From NCBI GenBank assembly GCA_040392005.1, contig JBEBWT010000021.1:1-29653 (forward strand): DNA of 29,653 bases, in the 5' to 3' direction. Below the pieces are notes generated by a model. It had not been told where the DNA came from, did not search any database, and saw only the letters and a program-made list of their open reading frames with translations. Positions 16,041 through 24,655 of the stretch are shown one piece after another; the stretch's first letter is position 1; each line of letters starts with the position of its first letter. Both the position numbers and the translations under genes were made by a program. The stretch comes from DASRQK01 sp040392005. Lineage in GTDB: Bacteria > Bacteroidota > Bacteroidia > Sphingobacteriales > Sphingobacteriaceae.

Positions 16041-16535
16041 TTATTTGTCCAACTCGCTCAGCAGATCATCCAGATCCAGTCTTCGGGTGTACATATTGAT
16101 GGTGCCATCCGGCAGTTTTGGCCAGAGTTCCTGTGGCCGGTCCCAGTAAAGTTCCACGCCGTTGCCGTCCGGATCATCCATGTACAGTGCTTCGGATACG
16201 CCGTGGTCACTGGCCCCCGTCATGGGATAATAGGCCTTTCGCAACCTATCATAGATGCCGGCCAGATCTTTCCGGGTCGGATATACGATCGCAGTATGGT
16301 ATAAGCCAACACCATAGGGTGAGGCAGGAGGGGCATCCTTACTGTGCCAGGTATTCAGGCCAATGTGGTGGTGATATCCGCCGGCAGAAATGAATGCCGC
16401 CTGATCCCCGTAGAGCATGGTCAGCTCAAAACCCAGTAAATCCCTGTAAAACTCCAGCGATTTTTCCAGACTGGATACCCGCAGATGCACATGCCCGATG
16501 CGGGTCTGTGCCGGGATGGTATATTTTTCTTCCAT
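16041..16535 (-). CDS. VOC family metalloprotein, CatE-like
   Basis: This 164-residue protein of the vicinal-oxygen-chelate superfamily (glyoxalase, extradiol dioxygenase and fosfomycin-resistance fold) has two beta-alpha-beta3 modules: about 12-60, starting GHVHLRVSSLEKSLEFYRD, and about 76-140. Likely metal ligands are H17, H80 (GLYHTAIV) and E128 (GNGVELYWD). The second module retains the DPDGNGVELYW signature of the catechol-2,3-dioxygenase-like (CatE/YfiE) branch. The protein is about half the length of Bacillus CatE, so it is a single two-module unit. The reaction is not predictable from sequence. It lies 43 bases downstream of the serine hydrolase gene on the same strand, with a weak 6-bp hairpin (16547-16564) between them, and is probably cotranscribed. 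Confidence 0.88.
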   Translation of the reverse strand: MEEKYTIPAQTRIGHVHLRVSSLEKSLEFYRDLLGFELTMLYGDQAAFISAGGYHHHIGLNTWHSKDAPPASPYGVGLYHTAIVYPTRKDLAGIYDRLRKAYYPMTGASDHGVSEALYMDDPDGNGVELYWDRPQELWPKLPDGTINMYTRRLDLDDLLSELDK

Positions 16536-16578
16536 GATTTTGCTTTATTGCTTCATGCAGCAATTCAATCAACCGGAA

Positions 16579-17931
16579 TTATTCTCTGGTAAATTTGAAT
16601 TGTCCGCCACCCTGTTTCAGAATCAGCGATTTTTCCGATGGGTTGAACTCAATGACCACAGATGCAGCCGGGAAACTGAATTCATGCCTGGCCGTTGCCT
16701 CCAGTGGGAATGCGGGCTGACCGGTGGCCTGCGCCATCAGTTTTCCTTTTTCGGTAGTAATGGTAATCTTCAGCGGGATCATCGGAGAAGAATAGATGCC
16801 CTCATAGCTTTCCAGATCGTCCTCCGAGGCTTCAAAACCCGAAAATTCGGGTATGGAATATTCCTTGCCGAATAGGGCACTCAATACGGCCACTGAAATA
16901 TCGTTATTATTGAAATTTGTCCCATTGGATGTCAGTGCATAGGAGATATTGCCATTTGCAAAATGTGAGAAAACCGAAGAAAAACCATCGATCCCGCCGG
17001 TATGTCCCAAACCTGCATACTCATAAAACGGGATCGGGATGAGGCCCATGCCAAAATTGCCCTGAATGGTTTTCATCAGATTCAGGCTTTCGGCTGAAAT
17101 CAATTTCCCTCCAAAGAGCGCATCACTGAATTTCACCAGATCACCCGGTGTAGAAACGATGGCTCCGGCCCCGAGGGGAATGGAAGAATCGGTTTCATCA
17201 GACAGATCCCATTTGCCCGAATACTGATAGGATAAGGCTTCATGATCGTCTGTATTGATTTTCCCACCCATATACGTGTTGTGCAGATCGGCCGGCTCCG
17301 CGATCAGGCTGTCCACCAATGCCGGGTAGGGTTTCCCGAAGCAATTTTCCAGAATAAAGGTCAGCAGCACAAAATTTGAATTGCTGTAAGCCGACTGGGC
17401 ATTGGGCTCAAAATCGATGCCTCCCTCCGTGATCAGCGCAACCATTTCTGCTTCGGTTTTTGCCTGGGTATTCCAGGTCAGGAAGCCCGGATCATCCGTA
17501 AAACTATGGATGCCGCTGCGGTGGTACAGCAAATATCCGATAGTGATTTTATCCGCATTTTTAATAGCAGGAAAATACCGGTCAATAGTCTGGTCCAATT
17601 CCAGTTTTCCATCTTCCACCGCCTTCATGACCAGTACGGTCGTAAAGGTTTTGGAAATGGAACCGATCCTGTATTTTGTGGAGGCATTCGCTTTTTTGTT
17701 TTTGGCTATATCTGCAAAACCCAGGGATCTGGAATAGATCAGTTCCCCATTACGGGAAACGGCGACGCTGCCCATAAACCGGTCACCCGCTTCCAGTGCA
17801 TCAAAATATTGATCCAGTTTGCTTTTGTTGAAATCCTGTGCAACAGAGGGTGCAGAGGCGGTCGTTTCCTGTGCCATGCCGGCCGGAGCAAGCAGTACCA
17901 GGGTGAAGATAATCAGTAGGTGTCGTTTCAT
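16579..17931 (-). CDS. Secreted serine hydrolase, class C beta-lactamase fold
   Basis: This 450-residue member of the beta-lactamase-related/penicillin-binding (MEROPS S12-like) family has a signal peptide (about 1-20, ending GMAQ). The catalytic motifs are S91-I-S-K94 (SxxK), Y182-S-N184 (YxN), and H311-T-G-G (the KTG equivalent). A YHRSGI segment, common in esterase-type members, is at about 136-141. A small C-terminal beta domain (about 355-450) follows the catalytic domain. Such proteins include D-aminopeptidases, esterases and peptidoglycan-active enzymes. HTGG rather than KTG argues against a true beta-lactamase, so antibiotic resistance should not be assumed. First gene of a two-gene minus-strand unit with the VOC gene. 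Confidence 0.9.
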   Translation of the reverse strand: MKRHLLIIFTLVLLAPAGMAQETTASAPSVAQDFNKSKLDQYFDALEAGDRFMGSVAVSRNGELIYSRSLGFADIAKNKKANASTKYRIGSISKTFTTVLVMKAVEDGKLELDQTIDRYFPAIKNADKITIGYLLYHRSGIHSFTDDPGFLTWNTQAKTEAEMVALITEGGIDFEPNAQSAYSNSNFVLLTFILENCFGKPYPALVDSLIAEPADLHNTYMGGKINTDDHEALSYQYSGKWDLSDETDSSIPLGAGAIVSTPGDLVKFSDALFGGKLISAESLNLMKTIQGNFGMGLIPIPFYEYAGLGHTGGIDGFSSVFSHFANGNISYALTSNGTNFNNNDISVAVLSALFGKEYSIPEFSGFEASEDDLESYEGIYSSPMIPLKITITTEKGKLMAQATGQPAFPLEATARHEFSFPAASVVIEFNPSEKSLILKQGGGQFKFTRE

Positions 17932-17976
17932 GAAGCTAATGTAGGAAATATTCCGGTGGTTTTTTCCTTTAAACGA

Positions 17977-18011
17977 AAAAAGTGCCTCTCCTTATCGGAA
18001 AGACACTTTTT
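17977..18011 (-). terminator. Rho-independent terminator of tRNA-Leu
   Basis: On the minus strand, a stem pairs AAAAAGTG-type arms (18004-18011 with 17977-17984), continues with mismatches inward around a short loop, and ends in a T-run reading TTTTTT. It begins 4 bases after the 3' end of the tRNA, so it should end that transcript. Confidence 0.85.
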
Positions 18012-18015
18012 GAAG

Positions 18016-18099
18016 TGCCCGGAGAGAGACTCGAACTCTCAAGGGACAATTCCCAACGGCTTCTGAGACCGCAACGTTTACCAATTTCGCCATCCGGGC
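18016..18099 (-). tRNA. tRNA-Leu(CAG)
   Basis: This is an 84-base class II tRNA. The acceptor stem GCCCGGA pairs perfectly with TCCGGGC, followed by discriminator A. The D-arm reads GGCGAAATTGGTAAACG. The anticodon loop is CTCAGAA, giving anticodon CAG for CUG codons, with a stem GCGGT/GCCGT that includes two wobble pairs. The long variable arm folds as GGGA/TCCC. The T-stem GAGAG/CTCTC encloses TTCGAGT. The 3' CCA is not encoded (CTT follows). CUG is frequently used in this window, consistent with the need for this tRNA. It is a single-gene unit between the RND operon and the serine hydrolase gene. Confidence 0.96.
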
Positions 18100-18137
18100 G
18101 ACACTTCCCCGACCGGCTTATTTACCGGATCGGGATG

Positions 18138-18145
18138 CAAATATA
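18138..18145 (-). promoter_or_regulatory. Candidate -7 element for tRNA-Leu
   Basis: The minus strand reads TATATTTG, an exact TAnnTTTG match, 38 bases before the mature tRNA 5' end. That would give a leader of about 30 bases for RNase P removal. A TTTTG on the same strand is 24 bases upstream, slightly too far for a standard -33 element. It lies just after the end of the RND gene. Confidence 0.5.
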
Positions 18146-18187
18146 TTACTTTTATCGGAATCTCCGAATCAAAAGAAAAAAAATCTT

Positions 18188-21100
18188 TTAGCCCACCTTT
18201 TTCTTTCCGTAAGCAATCCTTGTAATCACCACAAACAGCACCGGGACAATAAATACGGCCAGTATCGTGGCCACAGTCATTCCCCCGAATACCGTCCAGC
18301 CAATGGTCTGCCGGGAAATGGCACCGGCGCCTACTGAAAACATCAGTGGGACAATTCCCAGGATAAAGGCCAGGGAGGTCATGATGATCGGCCTCAAACG
18401 GAGCTTGACCGCTTCGATGGTTGCCTTGATCACATCCATACCCGCATCTACCCGCTCCTTGGCAAACTCCACAATCAAAATCGCATTTTTGGCTGCCAGA
18501 CCAATGATGGCCACCAGTCCGATCTGGGCATAGATGTTATTTTCCAGATGCGGCAGGAACATCAATACCAGAATAGCGCCGAAAAGTCCCAACGGCACCG
18601 AAAGCAAAATGGAGAAAGGTACCGACCAGCTTTCATACAATGCTGCCAGCAACAGGAATACAAAGATGATACAAAGGGCAAAGATCTGTATGGTCGTATT
18701 GCCGGACTGTTTTTCCTGCAGACTCAGGCCGGAATATTCGTAAGCATAACCTTCCGGAAGGTGCGCTGCCGCCACTTCTTCCAGTGCGGCAATGGCATCC
18801 CCGCTACTGAAGCCTGCCGCTGCGGTCCCGCTGACCTCAATCGATCTGAAAATATTGAAGTGATTGATAATCGACGGTTTTTCCACGATCCTGTAATCGA
18901 TCAGGGAACTGATCGGCACCGACACACCCTGCTGATTTTTGACATACAGCTTGTTGATATCTTCAATCGCCATCCGGTAGGTTGTGTCGGCCTGGGTGAC
19001 TACCCGGTAATTGCGTCCGTATCTGGTGAAATCATTGACGTAACTGCTGCCCAGATAGGCTGACAGGGTGCTGTAAACCTGACCGATCGATACCCCCATG
19101 CGCTTTACCTGCTCCCTGTTGATGCTGACCTCGTAATTCGGGGTGCGGGAATTGAAAAGGGTATAGGCCATCGCAATTTCGGGCCGCTGGTTCAGGGCAG
19201 CCACATACTGGCCTACTGCTGCTTCAAAATCCTTGATGTCCGCACCTCGCTGATCCAGCAGTTGTATAGAAAATCCACCGCTCATTCCCAGTCCGGGAAT
19301 GGCAGCAGGGGAGACCGCCAGCAGGGAAGCCGGCTGGTATCCTGCATATCGCCCCCTGATCACATCCAGAATTTCAAATACGCTTCTTTCCCTTTCCTGC
19401 CAGGGTTTGAGCTGAATGAAAAAGGTTGCCCCATTTGACTTGAAGGACCTGTTCAACAGGTTAATCCCCGATATTTGGGTGAAATTATTGATTTCAGGTA
19501 TGAAATTGCGGAAATCCGCTTCGATCTCCTCCAGCACCTCAGTGGTACGTACCGCAGACGAGCCTTCCGGCAGGGTCACCCCTACCAGAAACAGGCCGGC
19601 ATCCTCTGACGGAATGAATCCGGCGGACTTGGTGTTGAAGAGACCAACGGTGCCTGCATAAATACAGACCAGCATGACCAGCATAAGGGGAGCCCGTCGG
19701 ATGCTCCACTGAACCCCTTTGGAGTAACCTTCCGTCATACGGGCAAACCAGTTGTTGAATCGGTAGAATATCCGGTTCAATCCTTTGGATTCACTGTTCA
19801 GTTTGGCCGGTTTTAGCAAGATCGAACACAGGGCCGGTGTCAGGGTGAGGGCCACAAAGGCAGAGATCAGGACGGACACCGCAATGGTCAGGGCAAATTG
19901 CTGATAAAGCTGGCCAACCATTCCCGGAATAAAGGCTACCGGTATAAAGACCGCCGCCAGAATCAATCCGATGGCGATCACCGGAGCCGTAATGTCCCGC
20001 ATGGCCCTGCGGGTAGCCTCTTTTGCGTCCAGCTTGGCCTCGTCTATATAGTGTTGCACTGCTTCCACGACCACAATGGCATCATCCACCACAATACCAA
20101 TGGCCAGCACAAAGGCCAGCATAGTCAGGTTATTGATGGAGAAGCCAAACAATTGGAAGAAGATAAAGGTACCGACGATGGACACCGGAATGGCCAGAAT
20201 GGTGATGATGGTCGCCCGCCAGCTTTGGAGAAAGACAAATACAACAATGGTCACCAGTAACAAGGCTTCCAGCAGGGTCATGATGACCGCTTTGATGGAG
20301 GCCTCAATGACCGATACCGTCTCATAGGATACCAGATAATCCACATCACTTGGAAAATTTTCTTTCAATACATCCAGTGCGGCATAAATCCCTTTTGCGG
20401 TTTCCATTGCATTCCCACCCGGGGTCTGGTTGATCATCATTCCGGATGAAATCATGCCGTTCACCTTATTGGTCACTCCGTAACTGAATTGCCCCAGCTC
20501 CACCCGTGCCACATCCCTGAGATAGACCAGGGAACCATCCGGATTGGTCTTGACGACAATGCTTGCAAATTCCTCTTCGGTGTTCAGGTCCCCGTCCAGC
20601 ACGATCGGGAATTCGAAAACCTGATCGCCCGACTGAGGTCTGGCGCCCACGCTTCCCCCCGGAATCCGGGTGTTCTGCTCCCGGATGGCCTCATTGACCT
20701 CGGCCGGTGTCAGGTTCAGGGTGGCCATCTTTGCCGCATCCAGCCATACCCGCATACTGAATGGCTGGCCGAAGGCCATGACATCCCCCACCCCTTTGAC
20801 CCGCATAAGTGCATCCCGTATATAAAGGTTTACGTAGTTGGCCAGGAAGTTCTGGTCCCTGGTGCCGTTCGGCGAATACAGAGTGATCATCATCAGTACA
20901 TCCGTGTTGGCTTTTCGGGTAGTCACTCCCAGACGGCGGACAGCCTCTGGCAAAGCCGGTTCGGCGATCCCCACCCGGTTCTGCACATCCAGGGTGGCAA
21001 TATCGATATCGGTACCCACATCAAAAGTCACTGTAATATTCGAACCACCGTTTGAGGTACTGTTGGAGCTCATATAAGCCATTCCCGGAGTACCGTTGAT

Positions 21101-21307
21101 CTGGCTTTCGATCAGGGTCGTGACCGTTTGTTCCACGGTTTCCGCATCGGCGCCGGTATAATTTGCACTGACCGTCACCGTCGGCGGCGCAATGGAAGGG
21201 TACTGACTGACCGGCAGTGTCAAAATGGAAATCGCTCCGATCAGTACGATCAGGATAGAGATCACAATGGCAGTGACCGGTCTTTTGATAAATATTTCTG
21301 AAATCAT
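18188..21307 (-). CDS. RND multidrug efflux permease, AcrB/HAE1 family
   Basis: This 1039-residue inner-membrane proton/drug antiporter is the engine of a tripartite pump. Its length and layout match AcrB: TM1 at about 10-30, a large periplasmic loop, TM2-TM6 at about 335-500, a second periplasmic domain (about 560-870), and TM8-TM12 at about 875-1030. The proton-relay aspartates are D408 and D409 in GIVVDDAIVVVEA, as in AcrB TM4. FIPSEDAGLFLVGVTLPEGSS is a typical HAE1 segment, which argues for organic substrates and against the heavy-metal (CusA) branch. It is the last gene of tetR-tolC-adaptor-RND, 44 bases after the adaptor stop. Substrate range is unknown. Confidence 0.96.
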   Translation of the reverse strand: MISEIFIKRPVTAIVISILIVLIGAISILTLPVSQYPSIAPPTVTVSANYTGADAETVEQTVTTLIESQINGTPGMAYMSSNSTSNGGSNITVTFDVGTDIDIATLDVQNRVGIAEPALPEAVRRLGVTTRKANTDVLMMITLYSPNGTRDQNFLANYVNLYIRDALMRVKGVGDVMAFGQPFSMRVWLDAAKMATLNLTPAEVNEAIREQNTRIPGGSVGARPQSGDQVFEFPIVLDGDLNTEEEFASIVVKTNPDGSLVYLRDVARVELGQFSYGVTNKVNGMISSGMMINQTPGGNAMETAKGIYAALDVLKENFPSDVDYLVSYETVSVIEASIKAVIMTLLEALLLVTIVVFVFLQSWRATIITILAIPVSIVGTFIFFQLFGFSINNLTMLAFVLAIGIVVDDAIVVVEAVQHYIDEAKLDAKEATRRAMRDITAPVIAIGLILAAVFIPVAFIPGMVGQLYQQFALTIAVSVLISAFVALTLTPALCSILLKPAKLNSESKGLNRIFYRFNNWFARMTEGYSKGVQWSIRRAPLMLVMLVCIYAGTVGLFNTKSAGFIPSEDAGLFLVGVTLPEGSSAVRTTEVLEEIEADFRNFIPEINNFTQISGINLLNRSFKSNGATFFIQLKPWQERERSVFEILDVIRGRYAGYQPASLLAVSPAAIPGLGMSGGFSIQLLDQRGADIKDFEAAVGQYVAALNQRPEIAMAYTLFNSRTPNYEVSINREQVKRMGVSIGQVYSTLSAYLGSSYVNDFTRYGRNYRVVTQADTTYRMAIEDINKLYVKNQQGVSVPISSLIDYRIVEKPSIINHFNIFRSIEVSGTAAAGFSSGDAIAALEEVAAAHLPEGYAYEYSGLSLQEKQSGNTTIQIFALCIIFVFLLLAALYESWSVPFSILLSVPLGLFGAILVLMFLPHLENNIYAQIGLVAIIGLAAKNAILIVEFAKERVDAGMDVIKATIEAVKLRLRPIIMTSLAFILGIVPLMFSVGAGAISRQTIGWTVFGGMTVATILAVFIVPVLFVVITRIAYGKKKVG

Positions 21308-21351
21308 TTTTCTGCTTTAAATGCTGTTTTTGCTTTAACCCCTGTCCTGCT

Positions 21352-22500
21352 TCATTCCTTTGCTCCGCTGCCCGGCTGTACCAGTGCACCGTGACGGATA
21401 TTGATCATCCCTTCGGTCACGACCTGTTCGCCCAGGCTCAGTCCCTGGGTGACCACTGTTTTGTCGCCTGACTTCAACCCCAGTCTGATCACCCGTTGTT
21501 CCACCCGGCTGCTGTCACCCAGCACATAAACCGAAGTCTGTCCGAGCTGTTCGGTCACTGCCTTGTAAGGGATTACCAACTGTTTTTCGGCCGAACGCTG
21601 ACGGATACGCAAAACAGCACTCATCCCTGCCCGTAGTCTGCCTTCGGGATTATCGAAAGTAGCCCGTACGGTAAGGGTTCCGGTATTTCGGTTGATCGCA
21701 CGGTCCAGAGTAGTAATCTGTCCGGTGAATGGATACAATTCGCCACCACCCAACTCCAGGGAGATCGCAGAATCTGCTTTGGCCGCCGCATTCCGCTTCA
21801 GGTCCAGGAGTTCCTTCAGGTCTCCCTCACTGACCTGAAATTCCACTGCAATCGGACTGGTGGAAGAAATGGTGTTGAGCAGCGTGGCTCCTGCACTGAC
21901 CAATGCTCCGGTCCGCACTTGCGAGATCCCGATGCTGCCCGCGAAAGGAGCCCGGATCACGGAACGGTCCAGGTTGGTCTGGGCAGTCGTCAAAGCGGCC
22001 TGTGCACCGATCAACTGGGCTTCTGCGGTCAGCAATTCTGTACGGGCATTGTCCAGCACCTGCCGGGCAATCGCATCCTGTGCTGCGAGTGCCTCATATC
22101 TGGCCAGATCCCGTTCCACCCGCTCTTTAGTTGCTTTCGCAATGCTCAGGCTTGCTTTTGCCTGATCCAAAGCGGCCAGATAACGGACCTGATCCACTTC
22201 GTAGAGCTTCTGTCCGGCACTCACCGTGGCGCCGTCTGCCACCAGGATTCCGGTAATATATCCCGAGACCTCTGCCCGCAATTCGGTTTCCCGCAGGGGG
22301 ATCACATTGGCCGGGTACTGGCGGTAGCCAGTCACAATTTCCTCGGTCACCTCGGTGAGGGTCACAGGTACGGCCATCTGGCCGGGCCCGGCCTGCTGCT
22401 GTGGCTGATTGTTGCTGCAAGCTGTCAAAGCGGAGATTCCTGTGAACAGGAACCCCAGATACAGTGCCGGATAAAAACTCTTCTTGTGCGTGTGGTTCAT
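21352..22500 (-). CDS. Efflux periplasmic adaptor lipoprotein (membrane fusion protein)
   Basis: This 382-residue AcrA/MexA-type adaptor connects the RND permease to the outer-membrane channel. The N-terminus is a lipoprotein signal with lipobox LTAC and acylation site C28. It is followed by the barrel-sandwich first half (about 65-95, ending VADGATVSAGQKLYEVD), the alpha-hairpin (about 98-165, long Ala-rich helices), the second sandwich half with IRAPFAGSIG, a beta-barrel domain (about 200-285, with NTGTLTVRATFDNPEGRLRAG split across strands), and a membrane-proximal domain to the end. Length and domain order are standard. It lies 34 bases downstream of the tolC-like gene and 44 bases upstream of the permease gene, as expected for one transcript. 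Confidence 0.95.
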   Translation of the reverse strand: MNHTHKKSFYPALYLGFLFTGISALTACSNNQPQQQAGPGQMAVPVTLTEVTEEIVTGYRQYPANVIPLRETELRAEVSGYITGILVADGATVSAGQKLYEVDQVRYLAALDQAKASLSIAKATKERVERDLARYEALAAQDAIARQVLDNARTELLTAEAQLIGAQAALTTAQTNLDRSVIRAPFAGSIGISQVRTGALVSAGATLLNTISSTSPIAVEFQVSEGDLKELLDLKRNAAAKADSAISLELGGGELYPFTGQITTLDRAINRNTGTLTVRATFDNPEGRLRAGMSAVLRIRQRSAEKQLVIPYKAVTEQLGQTSVYVLGDSSRVEQRVIRLGLKSGDKTVVTQGLSLGEQVVTEGMINIRHGALVQPGSGAKE

Positions 22501-22534
22501 ATTATATCTTGTGATGTAGCTATATATCGATTAA

Positions 22535-23881
22535 TTATCGTTTAATTTTCCCCAATGCTTTCTGTGCATCCAGTTTGACGGACAGCAGGGCATTCAAGGC
22601 ATTGAGATAGTTCAATTGAGTGGTCCGCAACTCTGTTTCTGCCATCATCAGATCCAGGTAAGTCTTGATCCCTTCATTGTATTGCAATTTGATAACGTCA
22701 TAAACTTCCCCTGCCAACGCCACATTCTCCCTGGACGTTTTCCAGTCGTTTAGATTGGCTTTATATACGGCCAGCGCTCCCTGATATTCGGTGTCAATGG
22801 ATTGCTGCAACAGATGCAGGTCCCAATCCAGACGGTCCTCCTGCAAGCGGGATTTGCGTATTTCCTGCATACGTTTGGTCCCCTGGAAAATAGGCAGGCT
22901 CAGGTTGAGGCCAAAGACAGACCGGGGATAACTCTGCCGGTATAATTGACTGAACTGATCGTGGCGGAAATCCCAGGCATAATTATAGGATGCCGAAAGA
23001 TTGGGCAGAAAAGTCCATTTGTTGTATTGGGTGTTGATCTCCTGAAGGCGTTTCAGGGTCTGCAATTGCTGATATTCCACCCGGTTCCGGTAATCTACCC
23101 GCTCGGTGGTGTCCAGCAGGATTTCCTGCTCCATCGTCTGATAATCATAGGCCAGCGCCAGTTGCTGCTCAGCATTCATACCGATCAATTCCTTGAGGTT
23201 CGCATACTTATAGGTCAGCAGCTCCTCGATCCTTTTCAGGTCAGCACGGGAATTGCTCAGGGAAATCTGGGCACGCTTGAAATCTGTTTTGTCCACTAAT
23301 CCGGTATCATAGCGTGCAGTTGCATCATTCAGTTGTTTCTGGATGCGGGCAATATTTTCCCGGATAATACTGGTCTGTTCGTGACTGGTGAGTATATCGT
23401 AAAATGCTTTGCTGACCGCAATGATGGTGTTGATCTCCGTCTGGCCGGTTTGCAGGGCATTACGCTCCCGGATGGAAGCAGCCGCCCTGGAGGCCTGCAT
23501 CAGAGCCGGATTCAGCAGCTGCTGATTGGCCTGAAGCACGAGAGCACCCGAATTGATCTGACCTATGGGGATTGCCAGGTCACCGATACCGGTAGTCGGT
23601 GATACGATGTTGCGGTTGTAATTGGCGGAGGCCGAAATCTGCGGAAACCAGCCCGAAAGAGCAGAAGCAATCTCCCGTTCTCCGATTTCTTCATCGATCA
23701 GTGCCTGTTGGATACGTCCCTGATGTTTCAGGGCATAGCCGATCAGATCCTCTAAAGTCGCATTCGCTGGCAAAGAGGCCCTGATAGATTCATTTTGAGC
23801 ATATAAATTGAGCGAAAGACCTCCCTGAATGCACACAAATGCAGTTAGAAAAGCCAATTGCCGGAATGTTCGTTTGATCAT
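22535..23881 (-). CDS. TolC-family outer-membrane efflux channel
   Basis: This 448-residue outer-membrane factor has a signal peptide (about 1-29, ending LYAQ). The mature part shows the two similar halves of the OEP repeat (about 45-235 and 250-445), dominated by long Gln/Ala/Leu-rich helices with strand segments such as ISASANYNRN and LSASYNYAW in each half. Three subunits would form the channel that carries substrates from the RND pump through the outer membrane. No lipobox is seen, unlike OprM-type channels. It follows tetR after 51 bases and precedes the adaptor by 34 bases, so the pump has a dedicated channel gene. Confidence 0.94.
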   Translation of the reverse strand: MIKRTFRQLAFLTAFVCIQGGLSLNLYAQNESIRASLPANATLEDLIGYALKHQGRIQQALIDEEIGEREIASALSGWFPQISASANYNRNIVSPTTGIGDLAIPIGQINSGALVLQANQQLLNPALMQASRAAASIRERNALQTGQTEINTIIAVSKAFYDILTSHEQTSIIRENIARIQKQLNDATARYDTGLVDKTDFKRAQISLSNSRADLKRIEELLTYKYANLKELIGMNAEQQLALAYDYQTMEQEILLDTTERVDYRNRVEYQQLQTLKRLQEINTQYNKWTFLPNLSASYNYAWDFRHDQFSQLYRQSYPRSVFGLNLSLPIFQGTKRMQEIRKSRLQEDRLDWDLHLLQQSIDTEYQGALAVYKANLNDWKTSRENVALAGEVYDVIKLQYNEGIKTYLDLMMAETELRTTQLNYLNALNALLSVKLDAQKALGKIKR

Positions 23882-23932
23882 ATTTGTTTTTGTTAATTAT
23901 TTTTTGTATATTTAATGTTGGATCCACCTCCA

Positions 23933-24556
23933 TCATTCCCTCCTGATCCCATCCCAGATGATTCCAGCCATATCATTCAAACGGGCTTTATCGAAAATAA
24001 AGTGTCCGTAGCTGTGCCTTTTGGCCGTAGCAATGACTGTACCGACAAACGCCGAGCTTAAAATATTGATGTCCAAGTCCTTTATTTCCTTTTCCCGGAT
24101 TCCGATTTCCAGAAACCGGGCCACCTCATCCTGAAGGCAGAAGGTATCGCTGGTCAGTACGATCTTGGCGAATGGAGAGGAATAAAATTGATCCAGAAAA
24201 CTCATCACCGCTGGAAACTTGATATAATACAGGACCAGATTGCTCCAGATGTTGAAAAAGCGGGTTTTATAGGGCAATACCTCATTGTCCTGTTCCAGCA
24301 TAGCCTGATAGGTATTCCGCTTGGTATATTTGAACAATTCGATGATCAGCTCATCTTTGGAAGAAAAATAATGATAGATGGAACCAATGGCGACCTGGGC
24401 TTCTTCAGCAATGCGGCTCATGGGTGTTCCGTGAAAGCCAAATTGATGGATCAGGTGTAGTGTGCTATGCAGAATAGCCTCCTTTTTGTCTGGTGATGTT
24501 GTCAATTGAACGTTCATTCGGTCAGCAAAGGACTGCATTTTTGTCGGATTTTGCAT
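23933..24556 (-). CDS. TetR/AcrR family transcriptional repressor of the efflux operon
   Basis: This 207-residue regulator has an N-terminal DNA-binding domain (about 24-70) and a helix-turn-helix at about 44-64 (GTPMSRIAEEAQVAIGSIYHYF, ending at the invariant Tyr-Phe). The C-terminal helical domain would bind an inducer and mediate dimerisation. The first 13 residues are variable; M7 and M14 are possible alternative starts. It is the first gene of the operon, so it probably represses its own transcript and that of the pump. A perfect 7-bp inverted repeat in the divergent region (24575-24602) is a candidate operator. The inducer is unknown. Confidence 0.92.
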   Translation of the reverse strand: MQNPTKMQSFADRMNVQLTTSPDKKEAILHSTLHLIHQFGFHGTPMSRIAEEAQVAIGSIYHYFSSKDELIIELFKYTKRNTYQAMLEQDNEVLPYKTRFFNIWSNLVLYYIKFPAVMSFLDQFYSSPFAKIVLTSDTFCLQDEVARFLEIGIREKEIKDLDINILSSAFVGTVIATAKRHSYGHFIFDKARLNDMAGIIWDGIRRE

Positions 24557-24574
24557 GTAAAATCAATATAATAA

Positions 24575-24602
24575 CAAAAGTTTGACAAATTTCGTACTTT
24601 TG
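24575..24602. promoter_or_regulatory. Inverted repeat in the divergent tetR/helicase promoter region
   Basis: CAAAAGT (24575-24581) and ACTTTTG (24596-24602) are perfect inverted arms separated by 14 bases. The right arm is part of TACTTTTG (24595-24602), an exact Bacteroidota -7 box for the DEAD-box helicase gene. The left arm reads ACTTTTG towards tetR. The palindrome may be an operator for the TetR protein, or simply two back-to-back -7 boxes. Confidence 0.45.
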
Positions 24603-24655
24603 CACAGATAGCTTGTCTGGCGTACGGGCATCCTTCATTATTTAATAGAATAGAA

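Noticed and set aside
16579..17931. Possible beta-lactamase resistance gene
   Set aside because: The fold and SxxK/YxN motifs fit, but HTGG replaces KTG and the protein is longer with a C-terminal beta domain; a general serine hydrolase is the better call.
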